The notes under the pieces were generated by a model that worked only from the letters and a program-made list of their open reading frames with translations, was not told the origin of the DNA and did no database searches. DNA of 64,000 nt from the NCBI GenBank assembly GCA_037179385.1, contig CM074193.1, positions 1,741,931 to 1,805,930 of the forward strand, given 5' to 3'. A program made the position numbers and the translations under genes. Position 1 is the stretch's first letter. Every line of letters starts with the position of its first letter. Source of the stretch: Holothuria scabra (taxonomy: Eukaryota; Echinodermata; Holothuroidea; Aspidochirotida; Holothuriidae). This document shows, piece by piece, positions 48,401-63,400 of this stretch.

Positions 48401-51400
48401 ACTAGCAAACAGTTGTGACTGGACTTAGACTTAGGGAAAAAAAAAATTTTACCCAATTTAAGGCATAATTTTGTGAAGTGACCAATATAGATTTTCAAAA
48501 TGATCCACGGACAGGTGTTGGAAATTTCTGGATGTTTGTGATCATTTTTCTATTGGATGAAACTCAAATTTATCCTCCTTACTTGCACCCCATGTTCTTC
48601 TGTGGGATTAATTTGTGCCACAAGCTTCTACATCAGACAAAGCCCCAAACCCAGCTTTATAAGTGAAATACTTCTAAAAGGTTTCTTAATTTGACAATGG
48701 CTCTATGTATATAATTTGACCCCACCCCTGTCCCTGCTAAAAATTTGAATGAGAATTCATGAACATCCACATACAGTATGCATTGCAGCTCTTTCAGAGA
48801 TGTACAACTTTTGACATTTAACATTTTCAGTGTATCTATATCTGCCTTCCCTGGCTATTGCTTCATGATCATTGGAAGCTACTAAATCATTCATGGAAGC
48901 ATTACTTTGAATGAGATGAAACAAATGTGGAGAAGGTCAAAAGGAAAACCAAACATTAAGGGTGACATGTTGTACTCAAACCATTCATCACAATATTCAC
49001 ATACTATTACCATCAGAAAAATTAAGGGTTTTGTCATGTGTTTTCAAATTTCTGAATTTTAAAGTGTAGACTTAAGAGCAGTGTTAAACACCACTTAAGT
49101 TTACCAGTCATACTGCTCATCTTTTGACTTTGAATTGTTTGAAGTTAGTAAATCCTAAATCATGACAAGTTTTACGTAGAATACCAAAACCAAAAACACA
49201 AAAGAAATGCTGCATATGGTAATGTGACATATATTTGTCGGAATGGTCAAGGTCAAAATGGGATCTTTCCAAGGTGATGATGCATGATTCTGTGATGCCA
49301 GATTTTTTCAGTCACAAACCATCAATTCATCTGCCAAATTGACTGGTTTGTTGGTGTTTCTCCAAATACCTTCCTGCCAAACATTTCCAAAAAAGCCAAA
49401 TGCTCCTGTTTGGTGGGAAAATTGCCAAACTGGCAACCCTGGTATGATTGATTTAACAGTAGACAAAATATAGGTTGTAACTTGTTCTACAGCTTTTTCC
49501 CATGCAAAGTAACTTAACCCTTTACCTTTGTGCTCCAATGAAGGCATATTTGTGTGCCTCGGGAGTGGGCGGAAAAGCAGACGTAGCCCGCCCCGCATCA
49601 GCTTCCCTAGGATATTGACCCTGTGACCTTAAACTAGTGTCCCTCTCGTTGTGGCCGAATTTTTGGGTAGCTACTCGCAGTTTCGAGCTCCCCGTGAAAC
49701 AGTTAAGATGGGTGACAGCCGTGCTCTCTGTATGGGTCCAAAAGGACCCAAACAATGGTAAAGGGTTAAAATAAGCCTGTGGAGTGTTTTTACTGCAAAG
49801 CTGATGCCGCTCTCTCTGCGTGTGTACACAGAACCGTGCTGCAGATACTTTAGATTAACCTTTTACCGTTGTGCTCCAATCGGGGCATATTTTTGTGCGC
49901 CTCGGGAGTTGGCCGAAAAGCAGATGTGGCCCGCCCCCCCCCATCAGCTTCCTTAGGTTATTGACCCAGTGACCTTAAACTAGTGTACCTCTCGTTGTTG
50001 TGGCCGAATTTTTCGGGTAGCTACTCGCAGTTTCGAGCTAATAATTTATCCAGTATCGCATCACAATTTGCTACTCAAACAGTCCAAGTTGCTGTACAAA
50101 TGAAGAATTGTGTAGCAATTTTTTGTGTGCATAACCCTTGCATTTTTACGAACAATGTGTGAAATACCTCAAAAATCTTCAAATCTGCTACGCAAAATCT
50201 GAATGCTAAATTATTCCATGACTTAAAAATGTGATAGTTAAGGAAATTTGGGAAACTGTCCCAGTGGGGGTGACTCTGTTTTATCAGCTCCTCAGCTTCC
50301 AAAACCACAATCAGCCAAAGCAAAGAGGACTGTGTCCAATTTTAGATGCAAACTTCGTTACCATTATATGACTTATTCATATACTCGCTTATGAATCATG
50401 CTATTGTTTTTTTATTTTTCATAACATACGATTTAAAATGCCATAAACAAACAATTAAGTGAGGCATTTCACAGTATATGCACTTATAAATTGAGCCTTC
50501 TCTGATTGGAACCCTTTAAAAATAAACCAAACCTGCAGGTGAATCAACAATTTAAAAATGATTAAACAGTATTAAATTGCATACACACCTTGCAGTGCAG
50601 TCGTTAAGTATAAGTGTTCAATTGTTTACATTAGTTAATAAAAGAATAATGATGATATAAATGTTACAGTTCACAGTAACTTCAGCAAAGGAAAGGAGTG
50701 TCATGCTGTTAACAATCAAATTTTCAGCTGTTACATTAGCTACAAAATCACACTTTATAAGACACCAACTAGTATTGCTATTCACTTTTAGTTGAGCCTA
50801 TTTATCTCCCTCTAGTTGTCTATTCATTCACTTCAGTTTAAAAAAGCCATTACATAAATTACCTTCCCTTGAACATCAGATCAACTGGTGGTTCCTTTCT
50901 TCTGGACATTCAAGAAATTCTCATGCCATAATTCAAACATTTAATATGCTTTTGTTATTTTATAGATGTAGTTTCCCAAACATCTAGTATGCCTTCATTA
51001 TTTTATATATATGGTTTTCCAAATCCTTTATCCTCCTCTAGTTCTTTTCAGAAGACCAGTCCCAAGTTTCTTCAAGGAGCAGTACTGTGCAATAGGTCAA
51101 AGGGTAACACTTTAATGTATGTGTGTTCAAGCTGATGGTGGGATATAAACACATGTAAAAACAGTGTGCTGTGCACAGCAGGTGCATCCCTCAGATGTCT
51201 TGTTACCAGTTGACCTGAACATGGAAGTCACTAATGCATGCACAGATATAAACTTTGATCTTATCTATATATAGCCCATTTTTCTCTGTCCATACAGGAT
51301 TGTGTTGTACTCATTTGTTATGGATCAATCAGAAACTCATGAAATATAACCTCTGATAGGAATAGAGCTATTACAGGTTTGTCAGCATGCTGCTGACACT

Positions 51401-54400
51401 TCAAACCAGAGGCTACAAAATGGAAAGAAGGAATTAATGCCTTATGGCTGCAGACATTTGGCAAAGCAGTAATGAGATATGTGGTTGTACATGTTTATTG
51501 TCTTCTGCTGTGTTTATTTCTTGTGACCACCAACAAAATGGACTTAATCAACTTGGAGAAATATCATCTAGAAGTCAGAAACAATTAACTGAGAGTTCAT
51601 ATAAGATCTGTGAATCCTGTGATTCTTCAACCCCAATTGCAGGGTTCATTGTTTCTGTTGTTCAATGTTCCTGAATTCTGGACACATTGATTGAACCCTG
51701 GGAATAACAAACCATTGAAATAATATGAAAACACCTTGGGAACATCGAACCCTTAGAGCATAAGACAGTCCCTGGCTTCAACGTAGCTTACAATCCCTTT
51801 ACTCCTTATTTAGCAATATCCAGAGCATATAACTTTGAAATCACTTCATTCATATTTTCATCTTAACATAGAAAATTGTTCAATTGTGTTTAGATTAGCT
51901 AGTAAGATAGAATTTTAATGACACACCATCATAAGTTCACACAATAAGTTCAAATAAGGTTTCAAATATGGTTCAAGTCTGGTTTCAAATAGGGTTCAGG
52001 TTAAGTTTCAAAAAGCCTTTCAAGTTCAGTTTCAAATATGGTTCAGGTTCAGGTTCAGCTTCAATACGGTTCAAGTTCAGTTTCAAATATGGTTTAGGTT
52101 CAGTTTCAAAAACCTTTCAAGTTCAGTTTCAAATATGGAACTTTACAATATGGTTCAAGTTCAGTTTCAAATATGGTTTAGGTTCAGTTTCAAAAACCTT
52201 TCAAGTTCAGTTTCAAATATGGAACTTTACAATATGGTTCAAGTTCAGTTTCAAATATGGTTCAAGTAACAAGTTTCCAATATGTTTTTATCTGTTTCGA
52301 GTTATTCCCTTTTGTCACCCCTTAAAACAAGCAGAACATATGCTTTTCATTCTCCAACCCATAACTCTCAGAAGGCTCAATTGTGTGTAAGACATTTATC
52401 TTGCAAAGGAATCATGTGATTTCCAAAATGAAGTATGTGGTATCACAAGTTGTTAAAGAACAGAAACTAGTAAAATTTCTCCCTTTTTTTTCAATTTTCC
52501 AGTATTTATCAGTATGTTTTGTTCTTTTCAAATTTAACTTCTGTATACTATTTGATTTCTTCCTGGAACCTTTAATTTGGTTTTCTGTGAGTGAAATTAT
52601 GTAAAAGACCATTTGTTGCATTCCTTTTTAACAGAGAGGGTTTATGACTGGAAGTGCTGACAAGGAAATAAAATTTTGGGAGTTTGAATTTGTGGATGAT
52701 GAGGAGCAAAATTCTAGCAGGTTTGTTGTTTTGATTATGAAGAATGATTTTTGCATAAGAATGGTCCATTCCACATTTTTAAGAAATGGTAAGACTAACC
52801 ATCCTGACTTTCATGTAATATAATGTGGTGGATGATTCTTTGTGCTATGTACATGGTAAATTTGTGTGGAATTCAGGTTTAGGAATCTTCTGGGTCTAAT
52901 ACAAAACCTTAGATCAAATTAAGTCCATTGAAATGACCAATTATGAAGGCTTATAAGATACAGGTGTATAAATTGCTCATACTGATGCTCCTGTGGAGAC
53001 CATTTCCCTTTTGAAGTTGTAATCCAATGAGCAGCTTTGCAGCCCTAGATGTTAGTCCCCTTCCCCATGCCCCATCACCTAGCTCCACTGCATGATTTGT
53101 TTAACAAGCAACTTCGAATGTAATCAGAATATTGTTAAGTGTTCCAAGTAAGTTTTAATTCAGAGACCTCTCGACTGCAATGGAAAGTAAAAAAAGCCAT
53201 CCCTCCACATAATAAATGTCCTCATTGAAGACCTGCCCATTTAAAAAAATATGATAAATTGTCCAGTTGTCTTAATAAATCAAACTTAAAATTAACTAAG
53301 TTGACTTTTATAACACATTGCCTAGAACATCTAAAAGACTTAATTTAAATTGTGAGGAAGAGGAATCACATTTAGCTCTTACTGTATCTTATTTGGTCTT
53401 GAATGAATTTATCAGTTTCAGGATTGCACCCTGAAACCAAAAGAAATGTCTTGGTTGTCCAGAAAATGTGGTATAGACTTGCTATGAAGATTGCAGTGTG
53501 CCTAGCAATTTGTTAACCTTCCATCTTAATAGCACATTCTGTTAAGAAAGTGAACAATGGAGGACATTTCTCTCAACATCATTTATTAATTGTCCATTCT
53601 CTTTGTGAGAAACATAGACACAGGATAGAAAAGTATTGCTTGTTATTATTTTGTTTTTTTGATGTCGTAGTCCAGTATTATTCAGTTGAATGGCTGTGAC
53701 ATTCTCAAGTATGTACTTCTGTGTCATGATGGTGCCTTTGTCTCTCAACATCTTTAAATATTTGATTTCCGTTTTTGAAAATTTGGATACTTTGGAAAGT
53801 AACCCATTTCTCAAAAGTATATCTACAGCACCTGATAGAAAATTGGTGTAATTTCCATCTGTGCTTTATAGAAATGTAGAAAGTCCTCTTTCACCATTTC
53901 CAAAGCAAGCACTGTATTACCCCCCCCCCCCCACTCCCACCCCCACCAAGAATTTATGCCACTTCACCTTCTTTAAAACTACTGTAAGAGGATATGATTA
54001 AAATTTGATGAGTATTTCTTTTATCTCCTGTTTGTATCCTCAGTAAGAGGTTATCCTTTCAACATGTCCGAACTCTAAAGATGTCTGATGACATTCTCTG
54101 TGTAAAGTATTCGCCAGACCAGAAGTTCATTGCTGCTTCTCTACTTGACAGTACTGTTAAAGTTTTTTTTGCTGACACACTAAAGGTAAATTCTGTAATT
54201 AAACATACGTAAACTGTATAACTTAAATGTTTTAATTTGACTTGTATGAATAAAGGGGTTTATTGTACTGTCTCATAGAAAAATTTTGCATGGCTGTATA
54301 TGAATTTTTTATACTAAAAGCATTTCAAACCATAGGCCTATGCAGTCATTTTGTGTATTTGACCATACAAGAAAAAAGAGGAACTTAATGCAGAAGGATT

Positions 54401-57400
54401 CATTTGATGGTGTTTTTAAGTTTTGTTTAATGAATTAATTGGTTAGCTGAAGAACTGTTTTTGTGAGCCATTTTTCCCTCTACAGAGTGTTTTAAGAATG
54501 TTTAAATTATTTTTGTACATTCACAGAATTCCTTAAAAGTTCTAGAGCTTTTCCGAATGTAAAAATTTCAAATAACATCAAGGCATTATATATGGTGCCT
54601 TGCTGCTACCTGCTGCTAAACCCTTACTAGGTAATCTTTCTTAATATACAGTATTCAACCAAATCTATACCAAATGATAAGGTTTGACAAAAACTTAACA
54701 CAACTTAATGTTTTTTTCCTCGCCAGTTTTTCCTGAGCATGTATGGTCATAAACTTCCAGTTCTGTCCATGGATATATCAACGGTCAGTTAGTTTTTAAA
54801 GTTTCTTTACTTTTGCAAGGCAATAACAACTGTACTATGTCTTCCACAGTTAGAGAGGGCAGCATTTAAAAAAATATTCTTTCTCTGCCATTTGTAAGAT
54901 CTGTTTGTTAACACTGTGGGTTGGTTGTTTTTGAAAAAGGCAAGGAAACATAATAATAAGTTTATCGATTATCTATGATAACTCATGTTTGGTTAAAATT
55001 TCATTGGTAGAAGGATTGTTCATTTCAAACTGTGATATTTTCAATATTAAGCAGAGGCTCTCAAGAACTGCATCGAATACAGAACTTCGTTTCATTTCAT
55101 TTATTTATTTTGTTCGTACAAATACTAACAGAAATACAAAAACGGACAGGACCCTAGAAAAACAAACATTTAATAAGCTAGTGCTCATGAAGGAGTCTAT
55201 ACAACAAAGAGAATAACAAAATAAAAGAGAAAAAAAAGAACAAATTTAAGATACAACAAAAGCAATTGAGAAAGAAACAAAGAAAGAAATACTCAGAAAG
55301 TGTACTGATTGATTAGGTGTTTTTTTACCTAACACTTACTTACTTTCAAAGGGCTAGTCAAACTGCAGTGACTTTTGAAGTTTTTTTGATATCACTCTCA
55401 TACTCTGGTATTCAGGCTTGTCTTAGGAAGGACAAGCTTTTTACCAATCCTGGTTTTTCTTACGTTAAACTAATGTGTCCAAACAGTATACATCACTCAA
55501 CAGAGAGAAGATTGTTCAAAAAACAATCCCATTTCTGCAGGCCTTAACAGATAAAGGTCATCTGTTAATGTAATGTCATGGGACATTTGGTTTTCATTTG
55601 AATTTTGTAATCCTCTGATATGAATCATATGTTTACATAGGATGGTCTCTTTTTGGTTCTCTCAGACCAGTCATGGAGAATTTTTTTACAAACTAGTCAA
55701 AAATCGGATAGTATTCAGAATAGGAAATGAGAAGGTGTGACCTGTGCTTTTAGTTGGCTTTGCTGAAGTAAGTGTAGTCATAGTGATGTTTAATACATGT
55801 TTTTCTTTTTATTTTACAGGATAGCACCCTCCTTGTCACTGGTTCAGCTGATCGTAACATAAAGATATGGGGTATGGATTTTGGAGATTGTCACAAGTCT
55901 ATGTTTGCTCATGATGACAGCGTTATGTGTGTTCAGTTTGTTCCTCGAACCCATCTTTTCTTCTCTTGTGGTAAAGATGGTAAAATTAAACAATGGGATG
56001 CTGATAGCTTTGAGCATGTTGCCACACTGCAGGTGAATATTTTGCCAAAAGCTTCCTTTTATTCAGTTGCAGTATTGTATGTCAAAGTAAAATCTTTTTT
56101 CACTTCCACCTTCAGTGTAATGCAAGGATTTCTGTTTGTTGCCTTTTCATTGTTTTTTATTTGTGAGGGCTGGAAAATACCTTCTGGTTTAGAACATTAT
56201 GTGAATTGATTACTTAATGATAGAAACCTTGATTTTGAAAGTTTATTACCAACCCTCTGGCTCTAGCGTTGAAATTCACTCTAATGCTTCAAATAGCTGA
56301 ATTTATGATTTGACCAATGTGGGTTTGATTTCAGTATTTTAAATCAATTCATTGTGTTAGATGCTTATCTGGTTTTCTGCTAAATCTTTACCACCTTAAA
56401 GAGAATTCAGTTTGGTTGTCTATGTTCTGAGATTTCCACCTTTTTTCATCCCTGGACACCTTACGCTGTTTCATATTTTTTGAGGGATCCCTGCCGCGGG
56501 AAAATTACATCTCTTGATTGAGTTAGTACTTATAGCACTATGGGGAACAGATAGTCTAACTCAAATTTTAAGAAAATAAATTGAAATTGAATTGAAGATA
56601 TTAATTGTTGCAAACTTTTATTACCACTGTATGGCTATTTAGTAAAATATAATGTCCTCATCAAGGTATGTGCCATATATACAGGTATAAAATTTTGTAT
56701 CATTAAGTTATTATTTGGTGTAAAAATAGGATTTTTGTGTGTTTGTCTGACATAGAATTTAAATGAAATGCCAAATGAAACCAAACAAAATTAATGAAAA
56801 CATGTGAATATGTAGTTTTTTTTTCACTTTTGTAGTTTGTTGGTGTTGAAACTGAAATTAAAATATACACACAGGAACTGCAATAACTAGAAAAATTTAT
56901 TCAAGGCCAAGAGAACGCTTACTAGTTGAGGAGTATGGGTTGCTGTATAGTTTATTATTTTTTTACTTTTATGACCTATTTTATGACCTAAGTTAGCCAT
57001 TTTTCAAGCCACTTTCAATTGCCTTCACAGACTTTACAGACTTACAGCCTTTATTTCATTACTCAGAATTAAAGGGAATTTCACATTCAAAGGATCCAAT
57101 GCTATTAATGAAATATTAAGGTAAAAATTAATTAAGTGAATGAACTCGTATTTGTTGTTTTAAGGGTCATCATGCAGAGGTCTGGACGCTGGCCATCAGT
57201 CCAAGTGGAGACTTCGTGGTGAGTGACATAAAAATTCTTTTCCCTGTATCTTAAGAATACTCTAAATTTTTGTATGACATGGAATCAGGATCATAAACTG
57301 GAACTGAACGAAGGAGGACATGAAAAAATTTTTAGATGAAAGCATTTCTTACTGGAAAATTGTGCTTTTTGTCACATTTATGTAATTTTTTACATTGATG

Positions 57401-60400
57401 TCTTTGCAAAGAGTGTCAACATTTGCACCTTTTCAACAGTTTTGGTGTTAAACTCCTGTGTCTCCCTCAGGTCACCAAAAATACTCTGTTCCTAGTAGCA
57501 GTTACAAAGGACTGTGGGATAGTTTTTTGATATTCAACATTATTGTCGGTGGCATTATGTACTGTAACAAAAAATAATGCGCAACAACATTGTATCCCAA
57601 AAACCTTTGTAATTGCTGTTTGGAATAGGGACTATTGTAAATTAAATTTGACCATATAAAATCCTGGCTCTGTGGTCTCCATGTTTTTATATGATATAGT
57701 TGCCCTTGGAGGTTTCTAACCCACAGTTCTTTAGGTGCATATCATGTAGAGTACAGTAAATGCCAACTTAGAAAATGTTCACACACTCAGCATCTTGGAA
57801 TGGGTCAAGGATTAATCTGTACTGCTACTCCTTCACAGCAGTTTTTCAATTGCATTACAGAATATTAGCCATTAACAGAGATCTGTCATGGCTACCACAA
57901 TTTTTAGGGAGAAACTGTTGTTCCAAGTGATAGTACCCCGACCACTGGTTCATTCTCCAATTATCTGCTTCAATGCTTCAATGAGCTGCCCATTCTGGTA
58001 CAATAGAAGCCTGACAACTTTGGGGTTCAAATAACAACTTACAACAAATTCTGAAATAAGTGCTGGCAGGGGGATCAAATTACTTATAGTGCATTGAAGG
58101 GCTATATCCTCTTTCAGTTTATCCTGAGATAAACTGCTATCAAACATCAACCTTCATGGTCATTTTGCAAATGCTTAAATGGGCATGAAATGGTGAGCCA
58201 TGTCAAATTTGCACACTGTTTTTATCAGTGCAGCCAACATAAGGGCAGGAATGATACACTTTGCATGGCAGGTTAGTGAGATTATGTGCATACATGCGAA
58301 GGTGAAACAGTTTCAAGGTATATTTCACCTTATGACTCAGACAGAAGTGCCAAATATCCCAAATTGTATATTGATGTACAAAGAAATGATAAAAGATTCA
58401 AGGTTTGAAATCATGAGAACAATAAAAAATACTTAAAATGAATGATAATCTTGTGCAAAAGAGAAACCTCAAGCAGATATCTGAGAAGTAATGGAGTACA
58501 AAAGTGATTAACAGTATTTATTCATTAGGAACTCATCTGCTTGAAATCCAAAATCTAGTTTTGGAATCATAAACTGGGTATCTGTTCCCAAATGCAATTA
58601 AATGTGGTCTCTGTGAACATGGCTGATTTATTCTCAGTGACGTCTGAGCCCTTCTTTGGGTAAAGACCTCCTTTTCATAAATCTAAATGAAAGATTTAAG
58701 TCTGCAATCATTGGACACTTCAGAAGCTTATCTGCTGAGTAAATAGGCTCAGTGTTTAATGAGCATGAAAAAGTTCCTCACAGGGCAGGGGTTAAGTGCC
58801 CATTTAGAATGATAGTGGTTTCTTTCAACAAATAAATGACAGATGAGGATTTTATTACACCCGACCTCCCCTTTGTAAGGTCTGGTAGGAGAGTCCTTAT
58901 TTTTAAGCAAGTGAAGTGGTAATGCAGATTACTGCCTCTCTTTAATAGTGTTAGACAACCCATCTCCCTCCCCCATCCCTCACTCCTACACCTCTCTCCC
59001 CTCTTTGCATGACTGTAAAGGAACGAAAGTTACAGAGTGAAGTTACTCTATGGAAGATGTTGTGGTAGAAAGGCTTTTCATGATAACATTACTATAGATA
59101 TCATTTCTTTAGCATCTAGGGATTAAAATATCTTTCCCTTAATTTGTATATTATTTTGGGCAGCAAGTAGCTCATATCTGAGAAAAGTCTTGCAAGAGAA
59201 AAAAATTTTCTTTTCTGTGCACACTTTGCCATACTTTGTCAAGTAAACTGTCGTACTCCTCACACAATTTAGTCTTACTGAACATTTGATTAATGAATAT
59301 TCATCAGGTATCGGCATCACATGACAAATCTCTCAGGTTATGGGAGAGAACAGAAGAACCGTTGGTATTGACTGAAGAAAGAGAGATGGAACGAGAGAAG
59401 GAGTATGAAGAATCACTTAATCAGGGAGACCCTACGGTGGTAAGAGATTGAAAAATCTTCATCTTTACTGTTGCACAGTTGTTTCATTTGATTTCAGTTT
59501 TTCTTCATTTTTTCATTTTAAGGGGCACAGTGGGACTGAATGAGATGAAGACATAAGTTTATTGGTATGGAGTTTTAAGACTCTGTTTTTAACCACTTTG
59601 TTCAAATCTGAGTGGTCACAGCTTTTTTTTCCAGTTGTGGATCACTAGCTTGTTCTCCCTACTGCATTGCTGCTTTTGCTGAGCACAATGCCAGTAGGTT
59701 CGATTCTGAAACCTCTTCAGTATAACCCAACCAGGAGTTGAACTCTAGACACCCAGACTGCAAGTCAGATCTCTAACTGCCTGACCATACATTCAGTAAA
59801 ATAAGTAATAACTGCAAAGAAACTGTGTTGAAAGGATACAAGCTAACATCAAAGAGATTTTTCTGGAAACATACTTCCCTCAAGAAGCAGACAGGAAAAG
59901 ACAAAGACAAGTATTTCCTCCTGGAAACTTCTTTGGAAATTTATCTTGTAAATAGTTTTTATTTATCTGAACTATAAGAATTTATAATTTACATTTTGGT
60001 GACTGCTCCAGTAAACAATCAATGTTCCAAAAAAATGGGTGGACTTTAAAGGAATATTCTGTGGTCGGTTCTTTGGGTCTCTTATAAAATAGAACAATTT
60101 TTTGTTGCATGCCCTTCAAACCTGGTACCTTAGTATAGCTTGTTCATAACTCAAGATATATCTGTTTAAAGATGGGCTATCTTTGTCAAAAACAGACTCC
60201 CAGTTGCTTCAAGGTTACAAAATGTTATTTAATACCAGCAGGTTAGTTCCCAAATCTTTTGTTGTCCTTTGGATTTTAAAGAATTAATTTTTACCTCAAA
60301 ACTTCACACAAGTGAAACAATGAATAATGTTGGTTTGAGGTTGAGCTAAAAATTTTGTAAGCATGAATGTTTCAAGGTAAAAGTGTCTTCATATTTCATT

Positions 60401-63400
60401 TACATGTGTGAATGTTACAAACAATTCAATACATGCTCAATTAATCAGCTGTTATGTCATCACACATTTCCCATGATGCAATGTGTCACTGTCATTTGAA
60501 TATTTTCTGTAAAAAGTCATAGCTTTTGAATGAAACATGGAATTGCACCAATAATGAGAAAAAAATTGCCTCGATATTTTGAAGCTCTTGAAATTTGTCA
60601 TATAAATGACAAACACAAATTGCTTTCAAGACTGTAGCTCTGGGCTTGGACATGGTAAGCACAAAGCATCCTAGGAGCTCTTTCTGCCATTTTCAATCAA
60701 GTGAATATGATTGTGCACATCTCTCAATTATGCACCCTCATTAGTCATCTTGCCCCCCAATGACAAATCCCGACAGCAAGTTATGGTCTGATTTCAGTAG
60801 GCCATAACTAGGGTCTATCCCCTTTTAATCTTTCAATTTCCTTGCTTACCCATATTGTGGATGGTTGTACACTAAATTGTATCTTGATTTCTTCAATTCC
60901 ATCAATTGTGAGGGTTTGAAGTTCATTTAGACAATAAATGAAGACGATTTAAGGCTGATGGACCCCACTAATGGCTGCGTACAGTCACTCAACAAATGGG
61001 CTGACAGGGTTCTTCTGTAGCACAAAACAGTACTTCATATAATTACAGGTATGACTGATTTTTTATTGGTTGTTATTTATTTTCAAATTACGCACAGATT
61101 GCTGGAGAAACTTCTGAAGAGGTTACTCTGGCAGCTACCAGGACTGTGGAATCTGTGAAGGGTGCAGAGAGGATTATGGAAGCTATTGAACTATACAAAG
61201 AGGAGAAACTAAAAATGCAGGAATATCAGACCAATTGTCAGGCTCAGCAAAAGAAGGTAATGTGGCATTTGAATAATTAAGTTTTAGTGAGCATAAGGAA
61301 GGGATGTAATTGTAAGAGTATGAAGTAAAAGGAAGGAGTTTTTCTTTTGTTTTATGTTTGCTTTCTCAGCTATCTCTGGGAATAAAAAGACCCATTACAG
61401 TGTCTAAATGTAGACATATATTTCCAAATCGATGCTGTACAAAAAAAGATGGTTGTTAAGGATCCCCTGGTGAAAAATGGTTCAGATTTTTTCCTGTTCT
61501 CTAGAAGTTTTGACCATTTATGAAATTTTCCATCAGCAAGGGAATTGTCACCACAATGCACTGTCTGTTATTCTCTTGTCAATGCTTTATAAATTACCTG
61601 TTTATTACACACTTATGTTTGATTTTAACTGTATACATTTTTTAGTGTTGGAAGAAAATGCTTCTTCCAAAATAAACACCATGGAATGTGCTACAACTAT
61701 GCTTGTTCTTAGAAGGAAGGTAAAGAAATAAAGGATGCAATTATACATTTCCCTTCAGCCTTCCATGTTATGTGGTTAATTTGCCTAAGTGTAATTCGTG
61801 TTTATTTGTGGTATGTATAAGTGCAAAACAGTACTTTACGATGGATTTTGATGAGAGTAGTAAATATTTGTATGCCTTTCACACCAAATTCACAGTTGTA
61901 ACTTTCCTCATTTGACTGGATATAACTTTATCACATCTTACTTGCCTTATTTCACTACAGGTTTTTGTCACACCTGAAATTCAGGATTAATTTATATGCA
62001 GCAAATCATAAAGCAATACTTGGATATTTCGCTTTGGATTCTAAATTCCAAAAATAATATTTGCCTGGATGATTGCTGTAGAACAATGTTAAAGAGGTAC
62101 ATCAATAAAAAACCCTTTAGCAAAACAAGCAGCTTAAGCTAACTATTTGTAAGTGTCATTCTTTCATTAATGCTGCCTCTCTATTAATTTTCTCATTTCT
62201 GTAGAAGATTTTGTACTGTATAAAGGAAGAAGTAGTGAACAAAATAAACACACTCTTATTATATCAATCAGTTTTCATAAAAAAATCATGAGATTGTACA
62301 ATTTTTATTTATGACTACTCAGTTTTAAATCTGCAGTCTTTTTTGCTTGTATTCCAGTTCATTATGTTACACCTATCCCGTTATTTCTGTTTCAGCTTCC
62401 ACCACCGCAACCAAACCCTATTCTTAAAGCCTATGGAGATATTACAGTGAGTATTCTGTTGGTTTTTATGTAGTACTGTATTATTTAGGTTAAGACTAGA
62501 GCAGTTGTTATCAAGATCATTGGCAAATTCTTTTAAATTACCAATCTTGTTTTGGAGTCAAATCCTGTTCTGTTTTGTTAAATATGGTCTCAAAGATATC
62601 ATTATGTGGTGACATTAAGGCTTTAAATTAAATTGTCTTAGGATGCCATATGTTCTTAGTTTTACAAATACAAACTTGTCAACTCTCATTGTTTGGCCAA
62701 GAACCTACACTTTTGGGCAATGGCACAAGGTGACAATATCAAATTTCATGGTGGAGACATTTCATGTGGCTTTTTGAGCCAATAGCTCTTGTATAAACTC
62801 TGTCCATTTGTCTCACAAGCAAAGAGAAACAGTGACATCCCTTTGGTATTGATTGCCCTTAAGTTTTATCAGTCATGTATGTAGCTATGTTTGGCAAATT
62901 GGTATTTACTACTTACAAGTTGAAATTGTCATGCAGCTGTATTTGAAATGATACTTAAAATCAAGTGTAAAGCCCTTTTTTGGCTGATGTGCTCTGTTTA
63001 ACAAGGTGCTTCTTGCTTGGCTGTCGCCTCTTATATAAATAATATGGGTTGTATTCTTTGTTAAGGTTAGGGATTAGGTTAGGGATTAGGGCTATCATTA
63101 GCCAGGTAGGAAATTTCTTGTTCAGTAGTGTGCATCCCCCCCCCTTCCCATTTGTTGCCTCTTTATCACCATTGATGAAGGAGAATTTACTAAAAATAAC
63201 AAAATCATCTGATGTTTATTCTTTGTCAAAAGGGCTTGAGTGTGATCTGTGCTTAATACAGGTAATTAATTGACACTATGAAAGAATAACAAGCATTTCC
63301 TTGCAATATATAATTGGGGTACATTTTATATCATGAGGAACCTGTGTTTGAACTAAGATCCATGCAAATGCAAAGTAAGTCTTGTTGCTTCAAATGTTTT

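Noticed and set aside
51968..52390. 140-codon frame with FKFSFKYG repeats
   Set aside because: Produced by a short-period minisatellite in a WDR3 intron.
59740..59797. Functional tRNA gene on the - strand
   Set aside because: Arms are imperfect and the head continues into a repeated SINE body.
63065..63092. Telomere-like GGTTAGGGATTAGG run
   Set aside because: Only a few degenerate units, too short to call an interstitial telomere.
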